DNA of 64,000 nt, taken from NCBI GenBank assembly GCA_965228575.1, contig CBDDHW010000007.1:46775-110774 (forward strand), in the 5' to 3' direction. The DNA comes from UBA11612 sp965228575 (lineage in GTDB: Bacteria; Pseudomonadota; Alphaproteobacteria; Rhodospirillales; Rhodospirillaceae). The number at the start of each line of letters is the position of its first letter. Within the stretch, counting starts at the first letter, position 1. Below the pieces are notes generated by a model. That model saw only the letters and a program-made list of their open reading frames with translations, was not told where the DNA came from and did not search any database. Shown in pieces: positions 9,437-18,146 of this stretch. The position numbers were made by a program, and so were the translations under genes.

Positions 9437-10675
9437 ATGTCGGACACCGCGAAGCCTGATATCGGCGGGGGCGCAAAGCCTCCCGCTAAACCCCAATTTC
9501 TGCGGTCGCTGGTCGAAGCCATGGGCAAATGGCGCCAGGCGCCTGAGGAAGGGGTCAATCTCGTTGTTGTGAGTGCGGCGAGTTCGCTGCCCGAGGCAAA
9601 ACGAAGCGAAGCTCTCGTTGCGCAGATGAGTGACGGCGTTTCATCAATCGCCGCCAAGCGCAATGGCACCTGCTATCAGGTTTCGGATAGCGATTTCGCA
9701 ATTTTAATTAAGGTCTCCGAAAGTGCGTTGGTGGCGTTGGTGCGCGATCTCAAGGTCGAAATGTTGCGCACTATTGAAAAATCCTACCCTGGAAGCTTCG
9801 GGACAATCGACCAAAGCCGTTTGGTCCTGAGTTACGATCTCACCAATAATTATCGGTCGGCCGCCGACCGTATGGCGCGGTATGCCGAGCTTGCCCAGAA
9901 AGCGGTGGAAGACAACGATACGAAAGACCGCAAACTCCGAGCTTTGACCACGGCAGATATCAAAAAGGTGATGTCGGCCTACGAAAAATTTGGCAACGAG
10001 AAGTTCATCAAGGCGTTTGTGCGCACGCAAGATGTCATGTTGAACATCACCGGTAAGGACCCCGAAAAAGTCCTAACTGAATATTTCATCAGTATGGATT
10101 TATTGCGTAAACCATTGTTTGTCGACGTGGAGATGCGCGGGTCTGGGCGTTTGTTTAACGAGTTTACGCTGGTGTTAGATCAAATCTTGCTTCGCGCGTT
10201 TAACGAGATGCACACAACGAACGAACGGTGCTCGGTTAATCTCAATGTCGAGAGTGTTTTTACGGAAGCTTTTGAAGAATTCATCGATAGAACACCTGCC
10301 GATGTGTTGTCCCAAGTCGTTTTCGAATTTCGCCAATCGAACATTGTAGAGAATTTCGATGAATTCCAGGTGGCGCGCGGTCTGATCAACTCAAAGGGAG
10401 CGCATATCGCGGTTGATCAAATTTTCCCGCAAACGGTGGGTTTGGTCGATGTTGATTACATCGGCGCGACCATGGCCAAGATTCATTGGCGCAATGGGGC
10501 TGAGGAAATCTTGAAGGAACGCGAGCGCGCCATCAAGTACATGTTGGATTGCAACGTCCTGCCCATTCTCATTCGCGTGGACAATGAGCGCGCACTGGAT
10601 GTTGGTGAGAGAATGGGAATCAATATGTATCAGGGCTTTCTGATCGACGATATGCTCAAAGAGAAATCAGCTTGA
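9437..10675 (+). CDS. Degenerate EAL-like domain protein, probably not catalytic
   Basis: A 412-residue cytoplasmic protein. The first 200 residues match nothing I recognise. Residues about 215-408 follow the layout of an EAL (c-di-GMP phosphodiesterase) domain: VDVEMRGSGR where EVLLR would be, an asparagine in VNLNVES, VVFEFRQS where the E-x-T-E motif would be, AVDQIF in place of DDFG, and MYQGFLID near the end, which resembles the final QGYLF. The metal-binding acidic residues are mostly replaced, so it is more likely a c-di-GMP binder or a protein-interaction module than an enzyme. The start has AGAGG upstream. It stands just before a PP2C-type sensor phosphatase in the same direction and may act with it. 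Confidence 0.7.
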   Translation: MSDTAKPDIGGGAKPPAKPQFLRSLVEAMGKWRQAPEEGVNLVVVSAASSLPEAKRSEALVAQMSDGVSSIAAKRNGTCYQVSDSDFAILIKVSESALVALVRDLKVEMLRTIEKSYPGSFGTIDQSRLVLSYDLTNNYRSAADRMARYAELAQKAVEDNDTKDRKLRALTTADIKKVMSAYEKFGNEKFIKAFVRTQDVMLNITGKDPEKVLTEYFISMDLLRKPLFVDVEMRGSGRLFNEFTLVLDQILLRAFNEMHTTNERCSVNLNVESVFTEAFEEFIDRTPADVLSQVVFEFRQSNIVENFDEFQVARGLINSKGAHIAVDQIFPQTVGLVDVDYIGATMAKIHWRNGAEEILKERERAIKYMLDCNVLPILIRVDNERALDVGERMGINMYQGFLIDDMLKEKSA

Positions 10676-10780
10676 GTCTTGTCGTTATTTCACCCTTCCG
10701 AGTGTCTAGAAAACGTCACAAATAGTGCGTACCCTTTTCGGACAATGCGGTCCAACTCCATGGGTATGAGGTGATGCGCC

Positions 10781-12931
10781 GTGCGCATCCAAACTAAACT
10801 TTTTCTTCTCTTGCTTGTTATTGCGATCGTCCCGCTTGTTGCACTCAATTGGCGCGGGGAACGTGCGACCGAAAACTTCGGGCAAGCGGTTGTCGACCAA
10901 GGCCGAAGTGCCGTCGTCCAGGGTATTGAGAATCAGCTGTCTCAGGCGATCACGTATTCGTCCGAGTTGCTCACCGCTCAGCAGCGGCAAGTGGAAATCG
11001 CGCTGCGCTTGCAGGCGGAGGCGGCCTCGCGCCTTCTTTCTTCGTCAGTGTCCGTCGGCGAGGCGCCGCAATTTTATATGGCGGAAGACTTTGATACGCC
11101 GCGCACCCAACCCCCTGACACAGAATTGACCTTGGACCATGCCATTGTCTCGCCGGAAGGTGCGATGCAAGCAGTGCCTGTTTCTATGGGTCATCAGGCT
11201 TTTCTATTGGCTCCAGGTGTCGCGCAGGCAGAGGTTGAAGAGTCCCTATTGCGCCTGCTTCCGCTCACTGCGACATACAAGAATATTCACCAAACGAGCG
11301 AGGGTCTGTTCTATTGGCAATATGTAAGTCTTCGCGAGGGACTTCACTCCGCGTATCCGGGGCACGGTGGGTATCCGCCCAATTATGACCCCCGCAAGCG
11401 TGCATGGTATGCGTCTGCCCTTGAGGCCGATGGTCTTGTATGGACACCCCCGTTTTTTGACGCTGCGACACGTCGCCTTTTATTAACTGCTTCGGTGCCG
11501 ATTTACTCCGTGGACGGCGCTCAAATTGGCGTGACCGGTATCGACGTCGATATATTAAAAGTGCTCGGCGATATTCATGGACGTGTTCAAGTCGGTGAAA
11601 ATGCCGAAAGCTTTATCGTCACCGTATCAACTGACGACGGTGCGCCCACCCTCAGGGCGCTCGCATCGAGCTCCCATCAAGATGCGGGGATGTCTTGGGA
11701 TGCTATGCCCACGACAATGGAGGTGCTATCCGGTGACGAATCGGGCGCTGGAGACCTCATCGACGACTTGATCGAAGGGCGTAGCGGTGTGCGGCGTTTG
11801 CCTTATCAGGGTCGTCAATCGCTTTGGGTGTATAGCGGTTTAGGCCAGGGCACGACTGGGCTCCTTTCCATCGTACCGCTCGACGATATTGAAGAAATTG
11901 CTGCGCGCTCTCAGTCGGCTGTCACGGAGGCGGTTTTTGAGCAAGTTCGCCTCGCGGGAATAGCGCTGACAACATTAATCGTCGTGGTCGCTTTGTTGGC
12001 GATGTTGGCCGCGCGCTCGGTTACCAGCCCGCTGCGCGCCCTGGCGATGACTGCGAAGGGTTTGGCGGACGGAAATCTCGACGCGCGAGCATCGGTTAAA
12101 AGCTCGGACGAAGTCGGTGAACTTGCGAATACATTTAATGCGATGATTCCCCAACTTCGCAGCCACATTTCGGTGATGGAATCCCTGACCCTTGCGCGCG
12201 AGGTCCAGCAGAAACTTCTTCCCACATCTGCGATATCCCTCCCCGGGGTGGAGTTTGCTGGTCGGTGTGTCTACAGCGAAGACGTCGGTGGCGACTATTA
12301 CGATTTCATCCACTTTGATGACGATCCAAACTCGCAGCGTGCAGGCATTGTGGTTGGCGATGTCGCGGGACATGGAGTTGTTGCAGCACTCACGATGACG
12401 TCGGTTCGTGCGTTGCTTCGGAGTCATGCCGGCGACGGAAGAGATCTTTGTGTGGCCATGAATGCGGTGAACAGTCACTTGGTTGCGGATTCCGCTGGAG
12501 GCCGCTTTGTGACTTTGGTGTACGTCGTTTTGGATCCGAGCGATCGCACTATTCGATGGGTCAGCGCCGGTCATGGTCCAATTTTATTGTATGACCCGGA
12601 TCGAGAAGATTTCGAGGAGCTGGAGGTCAAAGACATCCCATTGGGTGTAAACGAAACGTGGTCATATCACGAGTGCGCGCGCGAAAATTGGCCGCCGTCT
12701 GGATTACTTATTATGGGGACCGACGGTGTTTGGGAAACGTGCAACGCAGAAGGTCAGGCGTTTGGCAAAGCCGGGCTAATGGAGGTTATCCGAGCCGTGG
12801 CACATCTTTCTGCCGAAGACATATGCAATAAAATCATCGAGACCTTAGAGCGATTTGCGGATGGAGAGCCTCAGCGCGACGATGTGACTCTTGTTGTCGC
12901 AAAATTTCTACCCCCGCACCACGCGAAATAA
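10781..12931 (+). CDS. Membrane sensor PP2C-type (SpoIIE/RsbU) serine phosphatase
   Basis: A 716-residue transmembrane phosphatase. Residues 1-25 form a membrane segment, about 30-385 a periplasmic Cache-type sensor domain (note the PNYDPRKRAWY pattern typical of dCache), about 393-412 a second membrane helix, then a HAMP linker (SPLRALAMTAKGLADGNLDAR), and about 470-710 a SpoIIE/PP2C domain. Its metal-binding motifs are VGGDYYD, VGDVAGHG and GTDGVWE. Such proteins dephosphorylate anti-sigma-factor antagonists in partner-switching systems. No anti-sigma factor or antagonist gene lies nearby, so the target is unknown. The start is GTG at 10781 with GAGGTG seven bases upstream. Confidence 0.9.
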   Translation: MRIQTKLFLLLLVIAIVPLVALNWRGERATENFGQAVVDQGRSAVVQGIENQLSQAITYSSELLTAQQRQVEIALRLQAEAASRLLSSSVSVGEAPQFYMAEDFDTPRTQPPDTELTLDHAIVSPEGAMQAVPVSMGHQAFLLAPGVAQAEVEESLLRLLPLTATYKNIHQTSEGLFYWQYVSLREGLHSAYPGHGGYPPNYDPRKRAWYASALEADGLVWTPPFFDAATRRLLLTASVPIYSVDGAQIGVTGIDVDILKVLGDIHGRVQVGENAESFIVTVSTDDGAPTLRALASSSHQDAGMSWDAMPTTMEVLSGDESGAGDLIDDLIEGRSGVRRLPYQGRQSLWVYSGLGQGTTGLLSIVPLDDIEEIAARSQSAVTEAVFEQVRLAGIALTTLIVVVALLAMLAARSVTSPLRALAMTAKGLADGNLDARASVKSSDEVGELANTFNAMIPQLRSHISVMESLTLAREVQQKLLPTSAISLPGVEFAGRCVYSEDVGGDYYDFIHFDDDPNSQRAGIVVGDVAGHGVVAALTMTSVRALLRSHAGDGRDLCVAMNAVNSHLVADSAGGRFVTLVYVVLDPSDRTIRWVSAGHGPILLYDPDREDFEELEVKDIPLGVNETWSYHECARENWPPSGLLIMGTDGVWETCNAEGQAFGKAGLMEVIRAVAHLSAEDICNKIIETLERFADGEPQRDDVTLVVAKFLPPHHAK

Positions 12932-12934
12932 ATT

Positions 12935-13360
12935 ATGCCTCTGCACCTGATTAAACTCGCGGTGGGGATAGAAGATATTGATCATCTTCGTGAGCGGCAG
13001 CGCGCTTATAAAGAAACCAAGGGAAACTTAAGGCACAAGACTCGAATGATGCCGCGACGGCGTGAGGACGTGCTTGACGGAGGTTCCCTGTATTGGGTTA
13101 TCCGCGGCTCTATTTTGGTTCGCAATCCTGTTATTGGTTTTCGGGAGGAAACCGACAGCGAAGGGCGAAGTTTGTGTGTCATTGAGCTGGAAGATTCTCA
13201 CACATTGGTGAGGCCGACCGCGCGCCGTCCCTTTCAGGGATGGCGATATCTCTCCGCGGATGCGGCGCCTCCGGATCTTACGCGATTGACGGACTCCGGG
13301 ATCGATCCATCCATGCCGAGCGAAATGCGGAGAGAGTTGAGCAGATTGGGGCTGATTTAG
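12935..13360 (+). CDS. DUF1489 family protein
   Basis: A 141-residue protein of the DUF1489 family, which is largely confined to Alphaproteobacteria and has no known function. Family signs are the opening LHLIKL.VG, the TRMMPRR segment, LYWVI.G.I..R..I, and the FQGWRYL segment. It begins three bases after the stop of the phosphatase gene, so the two are probably translated from one message, although a functional link is not established. No membrane segment or signal peptide is visible. Confidence 0.88.
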   Translation: MPLHLIKLAVGIEDIDHLRERQRAYKETKGNLRHKTRMMPRRREDVLDGGSLYWVIRGSILVRNPVIGFREETDSEGRSLCVIELEDSHTLVRPTARRPFQGWRYLSADAAPPDLTRLTDSGIDPSMPSEMRRELSRLGLI

Positions 13361-13376
13361 GGGGCGAGGAAAAAGA

Positions 13377-14264
13377 TCACGGCAACATAAGAAGCGGGAG
13401 TCCCATCGCCATGATGGCAATTCCCACAAGCTTCGGAGCGGTTATGCGTTCGTTGAACATGATGCGCCCGAGAATCAACGACCCGATCATGCCTATGGCA
13501 CGTTTAAAGAGTTCGACAATTGCAACAAGTGCGATCTGATATGCGGCTAATTGAAACCCGTATGCCAGTCCAGCCGACACAGCCGCTCCGGTGAGCGGAC
13601 GCACCGCCGACCGCGGTGCAATAAAGGTTCTAAAGCCGCCGGTTGCCAGAATCCATGCGCCGGTGGCCAGGCCAATGAGAAAGAGTTGTATCGATCCGTG
13701 AGCGCCAACCGAAGAATATTCAACACACAGTTTGTCGAGCGGCGGGGCTACCGACCACAAGAGCACGACCGCGAACATCGGACGGGTACCGGGCTCTGCC
13801 CGAATGTTTTCCAAAAGGCGTATGACGCTAAATTTTTCTCTTCCCGAACTGTACAAGGCCAAAAGACCGACCGTCACCAAGCCAATGCCCAGGGCCTGCT
13901 TTGTCGTGGGCCATTCTCCGAGCATGAGCCCGCTAAAAATAGCGGTCACAGCGGGAATAATGCCAAGGAGAGGTATCATGAGACTGAGCGGCGATTGGCG
14001 CAGCGCGACTATAAGCAGCAGATTTGCGGCTAGCCCAATTCCTGCAGCGGCTATTCCCGGAGCAATGTATGCTGTTGAGATGTCGACGTCGCCGCTTGAA
14101 ATCCACCAGATCGCCAAGATCGGAATCTGGCCGCAGACCATATAAAAGAGTACCAGCGGCGCCGTACAGGCAGAGGGTACTGCTTTTCGGAAGTAGTCAG
14201 AGGCGGAAAAGGCGACCGCACACGCTAGACTTAAGGTTAATGCGGGAACACCTAAGGTCAGCAT
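13377..14264 (-). CDS. EamA-family (DMT) transporter
   Basis: A 295-residue inner-membrane protein with about ten hydrophobic helices in two five-helix halves, the architecture of drug/metabolite transporters of the EamA group. The second half contains the common LFKRAIGMIGSLILGRIMFNERIT arrangement, an E before the last helix being frequent in the family. The substrate cannot be told from the sequence. It is transcribed towards DUF1489 and away from msrB. A perfect 12-base palindrome lies two bases upstream of the start codon. Confidence 0.85.
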   Translation of the reverse strand: MLTLGVPALTLSLACAVAFSASDYFRKAVPSACTAPLVLFYMVCGQIPILAIWWISSGDVDISTAYIAPGIAAAGIGLAANLLLIVALRQSPLSLMIPLLGIIPAVTAIFSGLMLGEWPTTKQALGIGLVTVGLLALYSSGREKFSVIRLLENIRAEPGTRPMFAVVLLWSVAPPLDKLCVEYSSVGAHGSIQLFLIGLATGAWILATGGFRTFIAPRSAVRPLTGAAVSAGLAYGFQLAAYQIALVAIVELFKRAIGMIGSLILGRIMFNERITAPKLVGIAIMAMGLPLLMLP

Positions 14265-14266
14265 GC

Positions 14267-14278
14267 TTGGTATACCAA
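14267..14278. promoter_or_regulatory. Perfect palindrome TTGGTATACCAA, candidate operator
   Basis: A 12-base perfect palindrome directly upstream of the EamA transporter start and about 110 bases from msrB on the other side. The core GGTATACC resembles sites bound by GntR/FCD-type repressors. No such regulator is encoded nearby, so the assignment is inference. Confidence 0.4.
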
Positions 14279-14386
14279 TCGGTCACTTTCCCACGGTGTG
14301 GTCGGATAGCGGCAAAGTTTAGGTTTGTTGGGTATAGTGACTAGCGCGAGCAAGATAGTGCGGTTTGAGTTGTGATTGAGGTGGAG

Positions 14387-14791
14387 ATGCAAAAAATAAA
14401 AAAGTCCGAAGACGAGTGGCGCGAAGTGCTAACCCCAGAGCAGTTTCACATCCTCCGGGATAAGGGCACCGAACGCCCCTTCTCTGGTGAATATAACGAC
14501 TTTAAGGGCGACGGAACCTTTAAGTGTGGTGGATGCGGCCACATATTATTCAGCTCCGAAGCTAAATATGACTCTGGGTCAGGGTGGCCGAGCTTCCATT
14601 CCCCTGCGGAAGCTGGCGCCATTGATGAATACAAAGATACCAGTCATGGCATGGTGCGAACGGAGGTCACGTGCTCGAATTGTGGTGGTCATCTAGGCCA
14701 TGTGTTTCCTGATGGACCTGCGCCAACAGGCCAGCGCTATTGCATCAATTCTTTGTCCCTAGCGTTCGAAGGAAATAAAGAGTCAAAATGA
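14387..14791 (+). CDS. msrB: Peptide-methionine (R)-S-oxide reductase MsrB
   Basis: Reduces methionine-R-sulfoxide in oxidised proteins, using thioredoxin. The 134-residue protein carries both zinc-binding pairs (CGGC and CSNC), the GSGWPSF substrate motif, and the catalytic cysteine in QRYCINS. It is the ordinary single-domain cytosolic form. The start at 14387 is preceded by GAGGTGGAG; a GTG five codons upstream is in frame but poorer. The opposite-epimer enzyme MsrA is not in this window, while the periplasmic MsrPQ pair lies near 24-25.7 kb. Confidence 0.95.
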   Translation: MQKIKKSEDEWREVLTPEQFHILRDKGTERPFSGEYNDFKGDGTFKCGGCGHILFSSEAKYDSGSGWPSFHSPAEAGAIDEYKDTSHGMVRTEVTCSNCGGHLGHVFPDGPAPTGQRYCINSLSLAFEGNKESK

Positions 14792-14798
14792 GCGGGGT

Positions 14799-15260
14799 TT
14801 ATCCCCGGCCTCGATAAGGTGCGACACCTTGGTCAGGGACCCATAGGCTGCCGGGAAGCGTTCCAGATTGCCAGAAAACGTCTATGGGAATGCCGCCTCG
14901 AGGGTACCAGTACCCACCGATGCGGAGCCATTTCGGACTGACAGCGCTCACAATTCGCTTACCGATGAAAATTGTGCAGTCTTCATGAAAGGCGCCGTGA
15001 TTTCGAAATGAGGCCAAAAAAAGTTTGAGAGATTTTGACTCAACGAGCACGTCGTTTGGTGCGTAATCAATAACGAGATGTGCAAAATCCGGCTGATTGG
15101 TGACGGGGCAAAGTGCCGTAAATTCTGGACAGGTAAAGCGGACGAGGTAATCGGTGTCCATGTGAGGATTGGGAACGGTTTCCAAATGCGCTCCGTCTGG
15201 AGATTCAGGACTCTCCGAATTTTGTCCTAGGTGCGTGAGGTGGTCGTAATCGGTGGGCAT
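14799..15260 (-). CDS. queF: NADPH-dependent 7-cyano-7-deazaguanine reductase
   Basis: Reduces preQ0 to preQ1 in queuosine synthesis. The 153-residue protein is the short unimodular type. It shows the catalytic cysteine region FTALCPVTNQPDF, the QueF signature E(S)KSLKLFLASFRNHG, and the histidine and glutamate in HEDC. It is convergent with msrB (seven bases between stops). No other queuosine gene is in the window. Confidence 0.95.
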   Translation of the reverse strand: MPTDYDHLTHLGQNSESPESPDGAHLETVPNPHMDTDYLVRFTCPEFTALCPVTNQPDFAHLVIDYAPNDVLVESKSLKLFLASFRNHGAFHEDCTIFIGKRIVSAVSPKWLRIGGYWYPRGGIPIDVFWQSGTLPGSLWVPDQGVAPYRGRG

Positions 15261-15388
15261 GAGCGAGAATCCGGTCCTCTAATAGGTAAAGCGTGATGTA
15301 TCGGCGTTGGTGATTTCTATTCGGCGCAAATTTGGGCTTTGAGCGAATTCACCTTGCTTGATCGCTACAATACCCCTAGGTGACTCGA

Positions 15389-15622
15389 ATGTCCCAGTCA
15401 CAAGACGAAATGATTGCGTCCCCATGCATTAGCGTTTGCACCGTCGATCGGGTGCGTGGAATGTGTATTGGATGTCTGCGAACCCTCGATGAGATTGGTG
15501 GGTGGCGGATAATGACCATCGAGCAGAAAAAGGCCGTAATCGAAGCGTGCGCCGAGCGTGCGAAAGTTTTTTCGCCCCGCGACAAAAGCGGAGTCCCGTT
15601 AAAGACCTCACCGAAAGATTGA
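15389..15622 (+). CDS. DUF1289 family small protein
   Basis: A 77-residue protein with the DUF1289 pattern SPCISVC...CIGCLRTLDEIGGW, four cysteines that probably bind a metal. The family is widespread in Proteobacteria and its role is unknown. AGGTGA lies six bases before the ATG at 15389, which favours it over a GTG three codons upstream. Confidence 0.9.
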   Translation: MSQSQDEMIASPCISVCTVDRVRGMCIGCLRTLDEIGGWRIMTIEQKKAVIEACAERAKVFSPRDKSGVPLKTSPKD

Positions 15623-15762
15623 AGCGATTCTCCACATTGGGGAATCTCAGGCTAAAATCAGGCCTGAAAATATCAGAGGATTCCTCACTTTTTGCACTAC
15701 ATTTGGTGTCCATAATCCCAGTTGGTACAATTTATTGTTATCTAGCTGATCGAGTCTGAACC

Positions 15763-16035
15763 ATGGACCAAGGACCTTCAGTGTCGCAGGCCATCGAGGT
15801 TGTGCGAAAAGTGCGCGATGCGGCGGTAGCGATTCCGCCCGTCGCTATCCCGTCCGCCCTAGACGATCTTCAGGGTATTGTCGCGCGCGCAATTTCCATG
15901 GCGCGGGCGTCCGGGCGAGACTATGTCGCACAAAGTCACCTTGCCGCTGCCGCGGTGGCGCAGGTCCGTCCGGATTTAACGCCGGTCCAGGTGTTCGACG
16001 CCGTTCGGAGGGTGCGCGAACACAACGCGGTTTAA
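15763..16035 (+). CDS. Hypothetical small protein
   Basis: A 90-residue protein I do not recognise. It is predicted to be mostly helical, rich in alanine and valine, without cysteines, signal peptide or membrane segment. The C-terminal half (SHLAAAAVAQVRPDLTPVQVFDAVRRVRE) looks like two helices joined by a turn. It lies between the DUF1289 gene and a hairpin, and codon use is like its neighbours, which supports it being a real gene. Confidence 0.6.
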   Translation: MDQGPSVSQAIEVVRKVRDAAVAIPPVAIPSALDDLQGIVARAISMARASGRDYVAQSHLAAAAVAQVRPDLTPVQVFDAVRRVREHNAV

Positions 16036-16061
16036 GCAAAGCCTTCTTTTTTTGACCTGAC

Positions 16062-16080
16062 GCCGCGTGGTGCGGCTTTC
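16062..16080 (+). terminator. Weak terminator-like hairpin
   Basis: GCCGC and GCGGC flank a five-base loop, followed by TTTCTGT. It lies between two convergent genes and could end the upstream hypothetical gene. The stem is short. Confidence 0.4.
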
Positions 16081-16082
16081 TG

Positions 16083-16862
16083 TCACGCGCGCTGAGCAAC
16101 AATAAAAATTCGACGGACCGCAAATACGGTTTCGCCGTTTTTCTCGCGGGGATAATGAGGGCTGATGGCTGCTGAATAGTCGTCTAGGAACTCTGAGCGC
16201 CCCGTGCCGTCCAGTTGGCTGAGGACTGGTGTTAAACCCGCACCCGACATCCATTCAATAACCGGGTTTTCTCCAGACAAGATGTGGTGATACGTGGTTT
16301 CCCAAATATCGATACTGGTCGATAAGGGCCTCAATATTTCGTAGTAACGCTGAGCCGGATACTCGTCGGGATGGGGTTTTGCATCTTTCAGCCGATCCCG
16401 CCATTTGGGTAACGCTGCCACGTCCCGTATGCATTTGTGGTAAGGCGCGGAGGTCGTCATCGGCATCTGCACAGCCAGAATTCCTCCAGATTGGGCGCTC
16501 GCTAAAAGGCGAGGAAAAAGAACCTCGTGTGTACCGAGCCATTGCAAAGACGCGTTTGCGAAAACCAGAGCTGCTGCTTCGGGAGCAGACCACGTCGCAA
16601 TGTCGCCCAAGGTCCAGTTGATATTTTGCGCGCGAGCGTGTTGTTGGGCTTTCTCCAGCATATCTGCCGAAGAATCCAATCCGGTGACGTCTCGATCAGT
16701 CCAGCGATCCTTGAGCTTAACAGTTAAGTTTCCTGGACCGCATCCTAGATCATATATTGCACCGTCCTGCGCAAGGGAGAGATGGGAGATCAAATCGTCG
16801 GCCGGGCGGGCCCGATACGCCGCGAATTGCAGATATGTATTTGGATCCCAAATGCCTGACAT
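16083..16862 (-). CDS. tam: Trans-aconitate 2-methyltransferase
   Basis: A 259-residue class I methyltransferase of the Tam family, which methylates trans-aconitate, an inhibitor of aconitase, using SAM. Family marks are the opening WDP..YL.F...R.RPA.DL, the SAM-binding motif YDLGCGPGN, the LDSS acidic loop, and FANASLQWL. Length is normal for Tam (about 255). It is alone among signalling genes and I infer no operon. Confidence 0.88.
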   Translation of the reverse strand: MSGIWDPNTYLQFAAYRARPADDLISHLSLAQDGAIYDLGCGPGNLTVKLKDRWTDRDVTGLDSSADMLEKAQQHARAQNINWTLGDIATWSAPEAAALVFANASLQWLGTHEVLFPRLLASAQSGGILAVQMPMTTSAPYHKCIRDVAALPKWRDRLKDAKPHPDEYPAQRYYEILRPLSTSIDIWETTYHHILSGENPVIEWMSGAGLTPVLSQLDGTGRSEFLDDYSAAISPHYPREKNGETVFAVRRIFIVAQRA

Positions 16863-16907
16863 GAATTGGAGTCCTATCGGAGCCTATAATGACACCAGGT
16901 CAAATCC

Positions 16908-18017
16908 CTACGAGTTGGGCTGAGTGTCATCTAAGAATGCCGCTAAGGGAGGTTGCGCAAGCCCGGCTGCATTTCCTCCACGCTCGATCGCATCTTCTAG
17001 AGCTTGCTCGGCGCGTCGGAGAATATCTCCCGCCCATCTATCATTGTCGTGGAGCTCAGCTGCTCCTATCGAGATTGTAAATGACAAGCTCTCTCCATTC
17101 GCACTTACTTTAAGGTGAGAAATTTCCTTACACATCCGCTGCGCTAAAGTTATTGCGCCGTGTCCTTCTGTCTCAGGAAGGAGGGCGAGAAAGCGATGAG
17201 GGCTTAAACGACCAAAGCTGTCACAATGGCGCATGATTACAACGCAATACCCACTTAAGACTTGAGCAATGGAATCGGTTGCTTGGGCACCCCAGGTTGA
17301 GTTCAATTTCTCGTAGTTGTCGATATCCAACATGAGGCACGAGAATGGTTCTTCGTACCGTCGGGCCCTCGCAAGCTCATTTTGAGCGAGCAAGTTTATA
17401 TGCGCACGGTTTGAGACGCCGGTTAAATTGTCGGAAGTCGCTCGTCTTTCTAATTCTCTGCCGAGAGTGAACGCCTTGCGCCGTGCTTGTTCTAAGGCCC
17501 AGGCGAGGAGGGAAACGGCAGCGAGGAGAGGAAGCCACAACAATAGAGCCAAAGGCGCCGAAAACTCGGAATTACCGAGTGGAACAATTAACCAGCTCCC
17601 CGCAATGCCCATGCTTGCTGTTATGGCCAGCGCGAGCGCGGCGGCTCGCAGGTGCTCGGCAATGAGAACAACAACAATAGTCGAGGAAGCAAGCAAGAAC
17701 GCAAACACAAGCGTGGCTGCGACGGGAGTGTTTACGCTGACAGCTAAAGTTTGCGAACTTAAGACAAAGGCTGTGAGGGCTGGAACACCATCGAATTTAA
17801 AAATATTGCCCGGGTAAAAAGTCAGGGCAAAAATGAGCGCTACAGAAACCGCGAACGTGAGAGACAACGCGGCAGGGTTTATTAGGGACGCTGGCCCACT
17901 TAAGTGCCAGCCAATGGTCACATAAAAGACTGTGGCGGCTACCAGCAAAGTTCGTTGCTGCAGCAGGTTTGCGCTCGACCGGCTTTGTTTATAGGTGGCG
18001 CTCGAACTTAGCTTCAT
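16908..18017 (-). CDS. Membrane GGDEF-like protein with degenerate signature
   Basis: A 369-residue inner-membrane protein. The N-terminal half has about six hydrophobic helices; a GGDEF-type domain follows (SDNLTGVSNRAH at its start, LMLDIDNYEKLN, then IGAAE near the end). The position of the GGDEF signature reads RLSPHRF, so the catalytic site is lost, and the usual D in the first metal loop is kept. It probably does not make c-di-GMP; such proteins can act as receptors or regulators. The start at 18017 is chosen because the reading from GTG 18068 adds 17 residues without a better ribosome site. Confidence 0.78.
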   Translation of the reverse strand: MKLSSSATYKQSRSSANLLQQRTLLVAATVFYVTIGWHLSGPASLINPAALSLTFAVSVALIFALTFYPGNIFKFDGVPALTAFVLSSQTLAVSVNTPVAATLVFAFLLASSTIVVVLIAEHLRAAALALAITASMGIAGSWLIVPLGNSEFSAPLALLLWLPLLAAVSLLAWALEQARRKAFTLGRELERRATSDNLTGVSNRAHINLLAQNELARARRYEEPFSCLMLDIDNYEKLNSTWGAQATDSIAQVLSGYCVVIMRHCDSFGRLSPHRFLALLPETEGHGAITLAQRMCKEISHLKVSANGESLSFTISIGAAELHDNDRWAGDILRRAEQALEDAIERGGNAAGLAQPPLAAFLDDTQPNS

Positions 18018-18146
18018 TCTGTATCCGGCGTTTTGACCAACGATAAATTTGCGCGCGAACACTAGCACAGTTCGGAGGATGGAGTGTCCAAATCCACGAG
18101 CGTGTAGGTTTAAATTCTAGCTGAATATGCAACCCAAAAAAGGAAG

